Positions 54,482-63,969 are shown, counted from the first letter of the stretch. The stretch is 64,000 nt of DNA from Calothrix sp. 336/3 (GCF_000734895.2 NZ_CP011382.1:4628700-4692699); one strand, 5' to 3'. Notes: generated from the letters alone by a model not told the origin. A program made the numbers and translations.

Positions 54482-54875
54482 CGTTGGCGCAAAATCCTCG
54501 ACAGCATATCCTGACTATGTTGGGTTGGTACGGTTTTTGATGCAACCGTTTTTAGAGTCTCCGGATTCCCTAAGTGTAGATTGTGAAATATCTCACACCC
54601 GTAATCGAGTTTGGATTCGTATTGCCTTCGACAGCACAGACAAAGGAAAAGTGTTTGGTCGAGGAGGGCGAAATATCCAAGCAATTCGTACGGTTATTGC
54701 CGCAGCTGCCGAAGCTGCTGGGCAGTCGGTTTATCTCGATATATATGGCAGTAATGCTATCGGTCGAGATGGCTCATCTTTTGATGAAGAGACTGAAGAA
54801 AGATTGCCTATGCCTAAACCTAGAGACAGGCGTGGTAATGATTCTAGACCTGTAGTGAAATCCCGTTCCCGCTAG
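54450..54875 (+). CDS. KH-domain RNA-binding protein (KhpA-like)
   Basis: A single type II KH domain with the RNA-binding GxxG loop as GRGG (VFGRGGRNIQAIRTV, about 68-82). It is preceded by a conserved LVRFLMQPFLESPDSL stretch and followed by a charged Arg/Pro-rich tail. It probably binds RNA in ribosome maturation or small-RNA regulation, as KhpA does elsewhere. The start is uncertain: the frame can begin at TTG 54450 or GTG 54462, both inside the end of rpsP; no ATG lies before the KH core. Translational coupling to rpsP is likely. Confidence 0.85.
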   Translation: MNRSVQKQHPNVGAKSSTAYPDYVGLVRFLMQPFLESPDSLSVDCEISHTRNRVWIRIAFDSTDKGKVFGRGGRNIQAIRTVIAAAAEAAGQSVYLDIYGSNAIGRDGSSFDEETEERLPMPKPRDRRGNDSRPVVKSRSR

Positions 54876-55237
54876 GGTGGAACTAGCTAAACATCGGGTT
54901 TTTAGTAAATTTCTCTGGGCAACTGTGTTGACAAAATATTTTTTGACGCTTTTTGTTGCCAGTCATCAGCAGATAAATTAAGTAAACTTGATTTTATGTT
55001 CTGGAGATTTGAGATTTTCCTGCCACTAGACTCGAATGTTGTTTAACTTCGGTTTTTATGTTCAGATTATTTTTGGGTGGTAAGTCATAGTAATTTTGGG
55101 GTGTAGCTAGCCATCATTTCAAAGTTATTTGTCTCAAATTCTTAAGTAATCGCTCATAAGTTGTTTGGTTAATCTAAAATCTGCTGTTGATCAAGTATGA
55201 ACTCTGAATAAATCTCTTCAGGAGGTGAAACCAGGGA
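54876..55237. other. Intergenic region between the KH-domain gene and rpsU
   Basis: 362 bp, AT-rich, with no gene recognised. It probably contains the rpsU promoter and leader. GGAGGTGA (55221-55228) is a strong ribosome-binding site for rpsU. Confidence 0.5.
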
Positions 55238-55429
55238 GTGGCTGAAGTCCGTTTGGGTGAAAATGAGTCTATTGATTCAGCTTTGAGACGTTTTAAGAAG
55301 AAAATCCAGAAAGCTGGAATTTTGTCTGAAGTTAAGCGTCGGGAAAGATATGAAAAGCCCAGTTTACGTCGTAAACGCAAAGCGGCAGATGTGGGTAGGA
55401 GCGATCGCTATCTACGTCTAACAAATTAA
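55238..55429 (+). CDS. rpsU: 30S ribosomal protein S21
   Basis: A 63-residue basic protein of the 30S subunit that aids translation initiation. AEVRLGENESIDSALRRFKKKIQKAGILSEVKRRE is the normal family sequence. It starts with GTG at 55238, convincingly placed by GGAGGTGA 9 bases upstream. Cyanobacterial S21 homologues, often cold-induced, can occur in several copies; only this one is in the window. A hairpin terminator follows about 120 bp later. Confidence 0.96.
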   Translation: MAEVRLGENESIDSALRRFKKKIQKAGILSEVKRRERYEKPSLRRKRKAADVGRSDRYLRLTN

Positions 55430-55551
55430 ATCAGGTTCGATTGCCCTCTACCTGAGAAGCATGGGGTAGCATACCTTGGTTACTTGAAGGTGGAAAGGGC
55501 GATCGCCTATTTATACAGTGAAATATTTGTAAAATTCACAATTAATGACCT

Positions 55552-55575
55552 CAAACTCTTCCTGTGAGGAGTTTG
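55552..55575 (+). terminator. Hairpin after rpsU
   Basis: CAAACTC (55552-55558) pairs with GAGTTTG (55569-55575) around a 10-base loop; TTTAACTTTAG follows a short GGGGC. It lies 120 bases after the rpsU stop. Moderate confidence. Confidence 0.5.
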
Positions 55576-55651
55576 GGGCTTTAACTTTAGTAGTAATTAC
55601 CACAATTGCCAATATCACTTGTGCTCTGGGAGAGCAGATAGAAGATTGCCT

Positions 55652-56605
55652 ATGGCAGATATCTTAAAAATTGAATTGCCTAGCATTGAGAGTGCGATCG
55701 CCCTAGCTGGAGTGGGGGAAGAAAATATCAAGCTGTTGTCACGACAAACAGGAGCAAATATTGTTCTGCGGGGGCAGGAATTACTGATTTCGGGGACAGA
55801 CAAACAGGTTGATTTGGTCAATCGCTTAGTGCGATCGCTAGAATATCTCTGGCAGAAAGGTCATCATATCTCAACTGCGGAGATTAGTACTGCTCGGCAA
55901 GCTTTAGATGCTCATCGGGAAGGGGAATTACAAGATTTACAACGCGATGTCCTGGCAAAAAGTCGGCGAGGGGAAGAAGTTCGTGCCAAAACCTTTCGTC
56001 AGCGACAATACATCGATATGGTACGTAAACGTGACCTAATATTTGGCACAGGACCCGCCGGTACAGGTAAGACTTTTTTAGCCGTTGTAGTGGCAGTACA
56101 AGCCCTACTAGCCAATGAATTTGAGAAAATTATTCTCACCCGTCCCGCAGTTGAAGCTGGGGAAAAATTGGGGTTTTTACCAGGAGATTTGCAACAGAAA
56201 GTCAATCCCTACCTCCGCCCCCTTTATGATGCTATCAATGAGTTTATTGACCCGGAAAAAGTGACTTCTCTGATGGAAAGGGGAGTGATTGAAGTTGCCC
56301 CCCTTGCCTATATGCGAGGACGTACCTTAAATAATGCCTTTGTGATTGTGGATGAAGCCCAAAATACCACACCCGCGCAGATGAAAATGGTATTAACTCG
56401 CTTGGGTTTCCGTTCACGGATGGTAGTAACTGGGGATATGACGCAAACAGATTTACCTGCGAACCAAGCATCAGGTTTAGGTGTAGCACTACAGGTTTTA
56501 AAGCACGTTGAGGGAATTGCTTTTTGTGAATTTTCCCAGAAAGATGTCGTGCGTCATCCCCTCGTACAGAGGATTGTGGCAGCCTACGAACAATATGAAA
56601 AGTAA
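55652..56605 (+). CDS. phoH: PhoH family protein (PhoH-like ATPase)
   Basis: A 317-residue predicted ATPase of the PhoH/PhoL family, thought to act on RNA. Walker A GPAGTGKT is at 134-141 and Walker B lies in FVIVDEAQNTTPAQM, with the later GDMTQTDLP motif conserved. The N-terminal part holds a short KH-like region (IKLLSRQTGANIVLRG). I start at ATG 55652; an extension to a TTG at 55619 adds residues not typical of the family. It is convergent with mutM, with only 2 bp between stop codons. Confidence 0.93.
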   Translation: MADILKIELPSIESAIALAGVGEENIKLLSRQTGANIVLRGQELLISGTDKQVDLVNRLVRSLEYLWQKGHHISTAEISTARQALDAHREGELQDLQRDVLAKSRRGEEVRAKTFRQRQYIDMVRKRDLIFGTGPAGTGKTFLAVVVAVQALLANEFEKIILTRPAVEAGEKLGFLPGDLQQKVNPYLRPLYDAINEFIDPEKVTSLMERGVIEVAPLAYMRGRTLNNAFVIVDEAQNTTPAQMKMVLTRLGFRSRMVVTGDMTQTDLPANQASGLGVALQVLKHVEGIAFCEFSQKDVVRHPLVQRIVAAYEQYEK

Positions 56606-56607
56606 AT

Positions 56608-57471
56608 TCACCCTATTGGGGAATGGCTTTGACATTGGGGACAGAAGTGACTGGAACGCCCTGCTAACTTGATACGCTGAATGGGAGTATGGCAAACGCG
56701 GCAGGGTTCTCCTGTGCGGTTGTAAACCCAAGCAACGCCCCCATAGTTACCATTCACACCTTGAACATTCAGAAAATTACTGAAGGTAGTTCCGCCAGCT
56801 GCGATACTTGTTTCCAGAACTTGAATAATTATTGGGTGGAGGCGTGCGATTTGCGATCGCTGTAAATTTATACAGAGAGTATCCGGTAGAATTCCACTCA
56901 GGAATAGGGCTTCATCAGCATAAATATTTCCTAATCCTGCCACTACTGATTGGTCTAGGAGTGCTGTTTTGATGGGACGACGACGGTTGGCTAATTTCTC
57001 TGCCAGGTAGTCTACAGTGAATTCTGGAGCGAAGGGATCGCAAGCAAGTTTCGCTAAACCTGTAACCACTGTCTTGACTTCTATCTTGGGAGGAACCCAC
57101 CACATTTGTCCAAAAGTTCGCTGATCGACAAAGCGTAATTCTTGATTCTGTCCCAAAAATATTCTCACCCGCGTATGTTTATGCAGAGGTTCATCAGAGT
57201 GTAACCATAATAATTGACCAGTCATCCGCAGATGCACACCCAGATAGGAATTTGTAGAGTTTTTAGGGGTATGAAGTTCTGCCAGAAGATATTTTCCGTA
57301 ACGCTGCCATGTGGCGATCGCCTGACCTTGAATTCCTGCAATAAAATCTTCTGTGGAAAAGGGATAGGCAACAGTGCGATGTAACAGCACATCTCCACCG
57401 GTAATTTCTTGGTTTAGGGTTAACTGATTCAATCCCCGACGTACTGTTTCTACCTCTGGCAATTCTGGCAT
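56608..57471 (-). CDS. mutM: Formamidopyrimidine-DNA glycosylase (Fpg)
   Basis: Base-excision repair enzyme that removes 8-oxoguanine and opened purines and cuts the AP site. The catalytic N-terminal P2-E3 (MPELPEVETV) and K60 are present, as is the C-terminal zinc finger with CRVC and CPQC (about 250-277). 287 residues is normal. It is convergent with phoH with no room for a separate terminator, so the two transcripts probably overlap at their 3' ends. Confidence 0.97.
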   Translation of the reverse strand: MPELPEVETVRRGLNQLTLNQEITGGDVLLHRTVAYPFSTEDFIAGIQGQAIATWQRYGKYLLAELHTPKNSTNSYLGVHLRMTGQLLWLHSDEPLHKHTRVRIFLGQNQELRFVDQRTFGQMWWVPPKIEVKTVVTGLAKLACDPFAPEFTVDYLAEKLANRRRPIKTALLDQSVVAGLGNIYADEALFLSGILPDTLCINLQRSQIARLHPIIIQVLETSIAAGGTTFSNFLNVQGVNGNYGGVAWVYNRTGEPCRVCHTPIQRIKLAGRSSHFCPQCQSHSPIG

Positions 57472-58064
57472 TTTTAAATTTACAGAGAAAATTCTTGCAG
57501 TATTTTACACGGAAGCGCTCTGAGAAAGCCAGAGGGCCATCGCACAATTGGGGAAAACGGGAAAGGGGGTATTTTAATCCTCAACTTCTCATCCCTCTTT
57601 TGTTACCTTGGGGAAAGAATAATCCGAAATTATTATATTTACGTCTTTTTTCAATAAAGGAATTTAAATGATAAAATTAAGACGCGACCGCACAATTCAT
57701 TATTTTGTTTAGTTTTCAGAGTAGAGATAGTATTTTTCTCTCCTCGTAGTAACAAAAGAGGGATCAAGGGTTATCTGATTTTCTCTCACTAAATAAATCT
57801 GTGATTGTCAAAGGTTTTATAGTATGTCACGAAAATTCTGATACTTCTCCAAGCTCTACAACCCTGTTCAAGCCGGGATTTCACACTTAAGAATCACTAA
57901 TTGTGAATTGCTATTCTTTTGCTTACCAAGCTTACCAAGAATAAAGGCTGAAGCGTCAAGACTCCTAAGATGAACTTGTGAGTTCACTTTTAGCCTGGAA
58001 CTTCAGCCTTTGGGGATTGACCCGTGATCGGGTGGTAAAATTGCTAGCCTAAGACTTTAATATC
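57472..58064. other. Intergenic region between mutM and psaE
   Basis: 593 bp. It contains a large hairpin (57943-58011) just after psaE. The rest is AT-rich with no gene or repeat recognised. Confidence 0.5.
57943..58011 (-). terminator. Large hairpin after psaE
   Basis: AAAGGCTGAAG (57943-57953) pairs perfectly with CTTCAGCCTTT (58001-58011), enclosing a smaller hairpin (GAAC/GTTC near 57972-57985). It begins 53 bases after the psaE stop. On the minus strand TTATTCTTGG follows. Probably the psaE 3' end. Confidence 0.6.
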
Positions 58065-58277
58065 TTACTTTTTAGCTTTCGCTTTGGGAGCTTCAACTTC
58101 AAACAGTTCGTCAACAGCAAAGTTATTGGTGTTGATCCCAGAGTAGTTAACTTTGTCAAAACGAACAATAACAGGGTACTTGATACCGCTTTGGTCTACG
58201 GAAGCAACTGTACCGACATCTTGAAACCAGTAGGATTCTGGACGAAGAATACGAACTTTAGAACCACGTTGAACCAT
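58065..58277 (-). CDS. psaE: Photosystem I reaction centre subunit IV
   Basis: A 70-residue SH3-like stromal subunit of PSI that supports ferredoxin docking and cyclic electron flow. MVQRGSKVRILRPESYW, then VRFDKVNYSG and NNFAVDELFEVE, is diagnostic. It ends with a basic APKAKAKK tail common in filamentous cyanobacteria. It lies alone on the minus strand with a large 3' hairpin. Confidence 0.98.
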   Translation of the reverse strand: MVQRGSKVRILRPESYWFQDVGTVASVDQSGIKYPVIVRFDKVNYSGINTNNFAVDELFEVEAPKAKAKK

Positions 58278-58558
58278 GAGTTTTTTCCCTTTTAGTTATC
58301 AATTGCCTTGAATATTTAGGGCTTATTGTTCTCAATTTACAACTAGGTTGCAATCTCATGGGGCTTTGTTAAGTTATTTGTCTGAATTTCTGGGAAGACG
58401 GGACAGGGAAAGGGGTAAAGGCTTCGTTTCTACGACTATATACCCATCAACCATTCCCCAATCTTTTGAACATTGAATCAAATATTGCTTTGCCTCTTGA
58501 CAATGTGCAAATGTTTGTTTACCTTTTTATGGACACGAAGCTAAATTATTGTTGGGTT

Positions 58559-59149
58559 TCATGTCTTAGTTAAAACGAACACACTACCTTCGTTGCCCCT
58601 GCCAATACGTAAATCCTCATCTAAATAGGTAATATCAAGCCATCCCTGTTGGCGATCGCTATTAATTGCAAAATCAATCGGGGATAATTTGTTACCAGTT
58701 TGCATACGATTAATCAAGTCGTTCGGGGATTGATAGCGTAGAAATCTTTGTAAGCCGACAACGCCACGTTCAAATTTTACCTGTACCCGGCGTTCTGAAA
58801 TTGGCTCAAACTTAGCAGCAACGCTGATTAAGCCTTCTAAGTATGGTAAGCCAGAAATTTCAGCTAAGTTGTAGATAGTTTTATCTGCTACGCGAATACA
58901 CTGATAAATGCTGTTAACTTGGCACAGAGGTATCCGATCCAGGTTTAAAAGTTCCTGGCTTGTGGTATACACTAGTCGCCAGTTTCCATCTAACAAATTT
59001 ACGTTTAAGGCTTCAAAGGGTCGAGGTGTGGGATTCAAGTCTTCCAAGCTGGCGATCGCTGCCAAGATAGCTTGTTTTTCTGTTTGACTTGCCATGTTGC
59101 CGCGCTTTTTGCCCGCGATCGCATTCAGAAGATTAGTTTTTCCTAACAT
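58559..59149 (-). CDS. PAP/fibrillin family protein
   Basis: A 196-residue plastid-lipid-associated (PAP/fibrillin) family protein. LLDGNWRLVYTTSQELL (about 52-68) and the C-terminal GWLDITYLDEDLRIGRGNEGSVFVL are the family hallmarks. The lipocalin-like fold suggests binding of lipids or quinones at thylakoids. I use the ATG at 59149 (MLGKTNLLNAIAG), which matches the family's N-terminus; a longer TTG-started form at 59164 is less likely. Function in cyanobacteria is linked to photoprotection, from knowledge of the family, not from this sequence. Confidence 0.9.
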   Translation of the reverse strand: MLGKTNLLNAIAGKKRGNMASQTEKQAILAAIASLEDLNPTPRPFEALNVNLLDGNWRLVYTTSQELLNLDRIPLCQVNSIYQCIRVADKTIYNLAEISGLPYLEGLISVAAKFEPISERRVQVKFERGVVGLQRFLRYQSPNDLINRMQTGNKLSPIDFAINSDRQQGWLDITYLDEDLRIGRGNEGSVFVLTKT

Positions 59150-59394
59150 TATCCATGACCTCAATCAAAAATAAATTATTCTTTAGCAAAGGTAAATTAG
59201 AAGCAGTGCATAACTATATAGCCTTATAAGTTTTGCTCTCTTAGTTATTCAATCCCCGATGGTATTGATTGCAAAATCTCGATTTTCTGTCGGATCTTAC
59301 AACCAAAGAGTTGAATGGATAACTAAAATCTTCCGTATCAAGTGATAGACTCTTAATTGTCTAGTTACATAGCCCTTTTCATCACTTCGTCGAT

Positions 59395-59634
59395 ATGTTG
59401 AATTCTCCCTTACGTGAAGCACCTCGAAATCAGCGAGCAGTTGTAATCCCATTACAGCAAGAATCTTCTATTTTAGAGTGGCTACAGAATAGCGGCAGGA
59501 TGATCGCCCGCGAAGCATATGATCAAGACTATCCTGAAGACCAAGAGGAAATAGATTCACTTATCGGTGCGGAAGACGGTATCAGTGATTTTGACTTTGA
59601 CGATGACGATGATGCTGCCCCAGAAGAAGAATAG
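59395..59634 (+). CDS. DUF3134 family protein
   Basis: A 79-residue acidic protein. MLNSPLREAPRNQRAVVIP, ESSILEWLQNSGRMIARE and a very acidic tail (DFDFDDDDDAAPEEE) match DUF3134, a cyanobacterial family of unknown role. No membrane segment. It lies 175 bp before mraY on the same strand, so joint transcription is possible, but nothing links their functions. Confidence 0.82.
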   Translation: MLNSPLREAPRNQRAVVIPLQQESSILEWLQNSGRMIAREAYDQDYPEDQEEIDSLIGAEDGISDFDFDDDDDAAPEEE

Positions 59635-59809
59635 ATCAAGGTAAATATCTTTTCTCGCCAGGATAATTAAAGTTAGTAAATTACACAGTGTGATTTTTTG
59701 ACTTGAGTCCTTTAAGATTTTTTAATATAAGTGTGGTGTTGGCTCATTCGTCATAGGTAAGTTCCTAAGTATTTGGTCGTAGTTATGTGTGGAGTGAAGG
59801 GAAATATCC

Positions 59810-60907
59810 GTGGACGCAAAATTATCTCCTAACCAAGGGTTGAATTTAACAGGTATAGGTCTGGTATCTTTCCTAGGTATTGGACTGGGTGTAGCTGCCA
59901 CAGTCTTGGATGGAATGGCTAATCGCACACCCTGGCAAGGGGCATCCTTAACCCTGCCTTTTCTGTTTTGTGCTGTATTAGCTGCGGCGGCTGGTTTCGT
60001 CGTAATTCCCCTACTGCAAGCCTTAAAAACCGGGCAAATTATCCGCGAAGATGGTCCCCAAGCCCATCTGAAGAAAGCTGGTACACCGACAATGGGCGGT
60101 ATCTTTTTTGTCCCAGTTGCGGTATTGGTTGCCTGTGTCTGGTCGAATTTCGATAATCAAGTTTTGGGAGTTTCGGCTTTAACATTAAGCTACGGATTAA
60201 TTGGTTGGATTGACGACTGGCAGATTCTACGCCGCAAGTCCAATAAAGGCATCTCCCCCAAGATGAAAATGATGTTGCAAATAGGTTTTGCAGTCATGTT
60301 TTGTCTGTGGATGATGGCTACCCAACCTAGTGGTATTACAAATATTGCTTTACCTTTAGGTCTTTCTTTGCCCTTGGGTGCTTTATTCTGGATACTAGCT
60401 GGTTTTGTTCTAGTAGCTGAGAGTAATGCAACCAACCTCACAGATGGAGTAGACGGTTTAGCCGGAGGAACAGTGGCGATCGCTCTGTTGGCACTAGGCG
60501 CGTTAGTTGCCCCCACATCTGTCGGTTTGATGATATTTTGTGCTTGTATGAGCGGTGGTTGCCTCGGTTTCTTGGCTCACAATCGCAACCCTGCCCGCGT
60601 GTTTATGGGTGATACAGGTTCCCTAGCCTTAGGTGGTGCTTTAGCAGCAGTCGCCTTAGTTAGTAACAGCTTGTTTGCTTTGTTTATCATCAGTGGTATC
60701 TTCTTTGTCGAAACCTTGTCTGTAATGGCTCAAGTAAGCTACTACAAAGCCACTAAGGGACCAGATGGTAAAGGTAAGCGTCTTTTGAAAATGGCTCCTT
60801 TACACCACCATTTAGAGCTTTCTGGTTGGACAGAATTACAAGTTGTTGGCAGTTTTTATCTAATTGCAGCAATTCTCGCAGGTGCGACTCTACTTATCGG
60901 ACGGTAA
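59810..60907 (+). CDS. mraY: Phospho-N-acetylmuramoyl-pentapeptide-transferase
   Basis: Makes lipid I from UDP-MurNAc-pentapeptide and undecaprenyl phosphate, the first membrane step of peptidoglycan synthesis. The 365-residue protein has about ten membrane helices. Catalytic-site motifs are KKAGTPTMGG (about 81-90), NLTDGVDGLAGG and FMGDTGSLALGG, then the histidine cluster PLHHHLEL. It starts with GTG at 59810; the weak upstream region offers no better start. It lies outside any division/cell-wall cluster, as is usual in cyanobacteria. Confidence 0.97.
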   Translation: MDAKLSPNQGLNLTGIGLVSFLGIGLGVAATVLDGMANRTPWQGASLTLPFLFCAVLAAAAGFVVIPLLQALKTGQIIREDGPQAHLKKAGTPTMGGIFFVPVAVLVACVWSNFDNQVLGVSALTLSYGLIGWIDDWQILRRKSNKGISPKMKMMLQIGFAVMFCLWMMATQPSGITNIALPLGLSLPLGALFWILAGFVLVAESNATNLTDGVDGLAGGTVAIALLALGALVAPTSVGLMIFCACMSGGCLGFLAHNRNPARVFMGDTGSLALGGALAAVALVSNSLFALFIISGIFFVETLSVMAQVSYYKATKGPDGKGKRLLKMAPLHHHLELSGWTELQVVGSFYLIAAILAGATLLIGR

Positions 60908-60956
60908 GTAATTAGCCCTGAGTCATGGCTAAGGGCTTACAAAATCAAGTTTTCCT

Positions 60957-60994
60957 AACCTCTTCAATTTAGTGAGTTGAAGGGGTTAATTTTT
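60957..60994 (+). terminator. Rho-independent terminator of mraY
   Basis: An 11-pair stem (60957-60967 with 60977-60987, one GU) followed by AATTTTT, 50 bases after the mraY stop. A smaller hairpin (AGCCCT/AGGGCT at about 60913-60936) precedes it. Confidence 0.88.
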
Positions 60995-61117
60995 GGCGAT
61001 AAATCTCTGGTAAGTAACAGAAGTTATGAGTGAATGACAAAAATTAATAGCTAAAATCAAGAGAAATTACCGGGAAGTGGTTATTATAGGTAACAGTGGC
61101 TGATAGATATTGAAACT

Positions 61118-63154
61118 ATGATCTACTGCCTCAATCCGAGTTGTGAGCAGCCTTGGAACCCAGAGAGTGCAGAATTTTGCCAAAATTGTCAGGCAAAATT
61201 GCTACCCCTATTAAGAAACCGTTATCGCATCATCCAACCATTGGGTGGTGGTGGTTTTGGCAGAACTTTTTTAGCCCAGGATGAAGACAAGTTACACGAG
61301 CATTGTGTAGTCAAGCAATTAGCACCCCAAGTTCAGGGAACTAGTGCTTTAAACAAAGCCAATGAATTATTTAAGGAAGAAGCACGACGTTTGCAGCAGT
61401 TGGGAGAACATCGACAGATTCCTACCTTGTATGCTTATTTCCACCATGAAAATTATTTATTTTTAGTACAGCAGTTAATTGAAGGGCAAACTTTACGGCA
61501 AGAATTACAGCAGCAAGGCATTTTTTCAGAACCAAAAATCTGGCAATTGCTGCGAGAGTTATTACCAGTGCTGCAATATGTCCATGAGCATCAGGTAATT
61601 CATCGAGATATCAAACCTGACAATATTATTCGTCGCTCCCAGATTAAGGGAGATAGAAAGCAAACAGAGCTAGTTCTGATTGACTTTGGTGTTGCCAAGC
61701 AATTAACCGAAACTTCCAAGGAACTGACTGGTACTAGTATTGGTTCCTTTGGGTATGCACCTGTTGAGCAAATTAAGTTTGGTTATGTGTCTGGTGCTAG
61801 TGATTTATTTAGTTTAGGTGTCACCTGTTTTTACCTAATGACGGATATGCATCCTTCCCATCTGTACATGGAGCATGGTTTCAGTTGGGTGATGCAATGG
61901 AGGCAATATCTCAAATTCCCCATATCGGAACAACTATCTCAAGTTTTAGATAAGCTGCTGCATAGGGAAATTGAACAACGTTATCAGTCTGCAACGGAAG
62001 TTCTAGCAGATTTAGAAAATGCTCCGGAATGGCAATCCCAGTCACCGGTAATCAGTGATAATTATTCATTAACTAGAACTATTGCTCCACAGGAAATAGA
62101 TTTAACCCTACCACCCCAATCCTTACTTGATTTACAGAGATCCCAGATTACCACCCCGATTGAGCAACCAGTTAAATCGGCGAAATCCTGGAAATATCCG
62201 GTGGTTTTTGGTGGTATGCTTGCGGTGTTTTCCCTGGGTGGATATGGTGTTTGGCAATGGCAAAATTCCTTATCTACCTTGAAAGGACATCTGAACTCGA
62301 TCAACTCCCTAGCAATTAGCCGTAATAGTGTAAATTTGGTCAGTGGCAGCGATGATAAAACAGTTAAGATTTGGAATTTGCCAAACCGGAAATTACTGCG
62401 TACCCTGACAGGACACAGTGATTGGGTGTATTCTGTCGCTGTGACAACTGATGGTAAGACAATTGTCAGTGGTTCTAAGGATGGGACTGTGAAAGCCTGG
62501 AATCTGGAAACTGGTCAATTACTGCGGACATTTACAGGTCATACTGCCATTGTTAATTCTGTGGCGATCGCCCCCGATAATCAAACGGTAGTTAGTGGCA
62601 GCTACGATAAGAAAATTAAAGTTTGGCAGTTGCATACTGGGCAAGAAATTCTCAATTTGACAGGACATTCCCAGGAAGTACTATCTGTAGCAATTGCTCC
62701 CGACGGTAGAAAATTAGTTAGTACAAGTGCGGATAGAACTATCAAAATATGGGATTTAAATACGGGTAGAGAATTGAATTCTCTCAAGGGTGATTTAGGG
62801 GGTGATATTAATTCCACAGCCATTAGCCCTAATGGTCAAATTCTTGCGACTGTAAGTGATGGTAGTACTTCTCAGGTGAGAGTGTGGAACTTAAATACGG
62901 GTAGGGAATTACGTCCCCCATTTACAGGTCATACAGCAGACGTTAACAAAATTCTTTTCAGCCCTAATAATGAAACAATTATTACTGGTAGTGATGATGG
63001 TACGGTCAGAATTTGGAATCTGAACACAGGTCAAGAAGTCAGATCCATTGTCACCCACCAAGGAGAAATTTACGCCTTGGCGATCGCTCCCGATGGTAAA
63101 ACTCTCGTAACTGCTGGTAAAGATAAAAATATTAAAATTTGGCAAATACCGTAA
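61118..63154 (+). CDS. Serine/threonine protein kinase with WD40 propeller
   Basis: A 678-residue signalling protein. It begins with a zinc-ribbon-like segment (C4, C9, C21, C24). A Hanks-type kinase domain follows (about 35-295): GGGGFG loop (43-48), K66, HRD (162-164) and DFG (189-191), all intact, so it should be active. A Pro/Gln linker and one membrane helix (about 365-385) lead to seven WD40 repeats (about 388-678), enough for one complete propeller, probably outside the cytoplasm. The repeats end in WN/DL-type motifs (KIWNLP, KAWNLE, RIWNLN). Targets are unknown. Lone gene. Confidence 0.93.
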   Translation: MIYCLNPSCEQPWNPESAEFCQNCQAKLLPLLRNRYRIIQPLGGGGFGRTFLAQDEDKLHEHCVVKQLAPQVQGTSALNKANELFKEEARRLQQLGEHRQIPTLYAYFHHENYLFLVQQLIEGQTLRQELQQQGIFSEPKIWQLLRELLPVLQYVHEHQVIHRDIKPDNIIRRSQIKGDRKQTELVLIDFGVAKQLTETSKELTGTSIGSFGYAPVEQIKFGYVSGASDLFSLGVTCFYLMTDMHPSHLYMEHGFSWVMQWRQYLKFPISEQLSQVLDKLLHREIEQRYQSATEVLADLENAPEWQSQSPVISDNYSLTRTIAPQEIDLTLPPQSLLDLQRSQITTPIEQPVKSAKSWKYPVVFGGMLAVFSLGGYGVWQWQNSLSTLKGHLNSINSLAISRNSVNLVSGSDDKTVKIWNLPNRKLLRTLTGHSDWVYSVAVTTDGKTIVSGSKDGTVKAWNLETGQLLRTFTGHTAIVNSVAIAPDNQTVVSGSYDKKIKVWQLHTGQEILNLTGHSQEVLSVAIAPDGRKLVSTSADRTIKIWDLNTGRELNSLKGDLGGDINSTAISPNGQILATVSDGSTSQVRVWNLNTGRELRPPFTGHTADVNKILFSPNNETIITGSDDGTVRIWNLNTGQEVRSIVTHQGEIYALAIAPDGKTLVTAGKDKNIKIWQIP

Positions 63155-63172
63155 AAAGACAAAATACCCGAA

Positions 63173-63856
63173 TCACCTTGCAGGAGTAGCACTTTTCAAC
63201 TCTTCCTGTAACATTTTTTGGTAAATTCTGGGCAGATGGCTACTCATGGAATTATTCTCAATTCCGTACCCCAAACTTGTCCAAGTCGGAGAAAGTAGTT
63301 TGAGAACTTGATTGACTTTTCCTTGACGTAAAAGCTGGGAAATATCAGTTCCCCATACCTGGGAATCACTCAACCAACGATAAACTACTGCATCTTGATA
63401 TTCTGCATCAAAGCTATAGGATGACCAAAATACAAAGCGTCCCGGTTTGGGATGATATTTCGGTGCAATCCGAAACCAAGTAGTATTAATAATTTGATAC
63501 CTACCAGCAGCAGTAGAACAGTTCCCTTGATTTGGTCCATTGACAATGGTGACACAAATCTCTGGATGACGACTCAAATCCTGGACGTGTTGTCCACCAT
63601 AAAGTAGGGAATAGGGACGCTGATGATTGGACTCACTAGCGGATATAGTGCGCATCAAAGCACGAATATGGGGATCACCACCTTTCATCACCAGAGGTGG
63701 TAATTTTGCGGGAAATACGGGATCAGAAGTCGAACGCAACTCACCAGTAATGTACCACTGAAACAGATAGACAAAAGCTAAAAGTGCTGCTAGTGGGGCA
63801 ATAAATTTCTCTAAACCTTTTAATTCCCAACCTTTCAGAATCTGACTCCTCGTCAT
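63173..63856 (-). CDS. Lysozyme-like muramidase, membrane-anchored
   Basis: A 227-residue protein of the phage-lambda-lysozyme-like muramidase group. An N-terminal hydrophobic segment (about 18-36) should anchor or export it. The catalytic glutamate is probably E75 in RTISASESN, followed by PYSLLYGGQHV and the conserved STAAGRYQI (114-122), then TWFRIAPKY. It likely cuts peptidoglycan and may serve in cell-wall remodelling. It is convergent with the kinase gene, 18 bp apart. No phage genes lie nearby, so a bacterial role is more likely than a prophage remnant. Confidence 0.85.
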   Translation of the reverse strand: MTRSQILKGWELKGLEKFIAPLAALLAFVYLFQWYITGELRSTSDPVFPAKLPPLVMKGGDPHIRALMRTISASESNHQRPYSLLYGGQHVQDLSRHPEICVTIVNGPNQGNCSTAAGRYQIINTTWFRIAPKYHPKPGRFVFWSSYSFDAEYQDAVVYRWLSDSQVWGTDISQLLRQGKVNQVLKLLSPTWTSLGYGIENNSMSSHLPRIYQKMLQEELKSATPAR

Positions 63857-63938
63857 GAGTTGTAATCACCATCAAAAATATAACAATTATTTTTGACGAG
63901 TTGCGCAGAAGTAAAGTTCTACAGTCACTAAGTAAGAT

Positions 63939-63969
63939 AAAAAATTCCCGACCTTTCCAGAAAGTCGGG
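63939..63969 (-). terminator. Terminator for a minus-strand gene beyond the window
   Basis: CCCGAC (63947-63952) pairs with GTCGGG (63964-63969). Read on the minus strand, AATTTTTTAT follows. The direction of the T run implies a minus-strand gene ending just beyond position 64000. Confidence 0.75.

Noticed and set aside
63173..63856. Muramidase gene as a sign of a prophage
   Set aside because: No holin, integrase, capsid or tail genes nearby; the protein has its own membrane anchor and sits among core genes.
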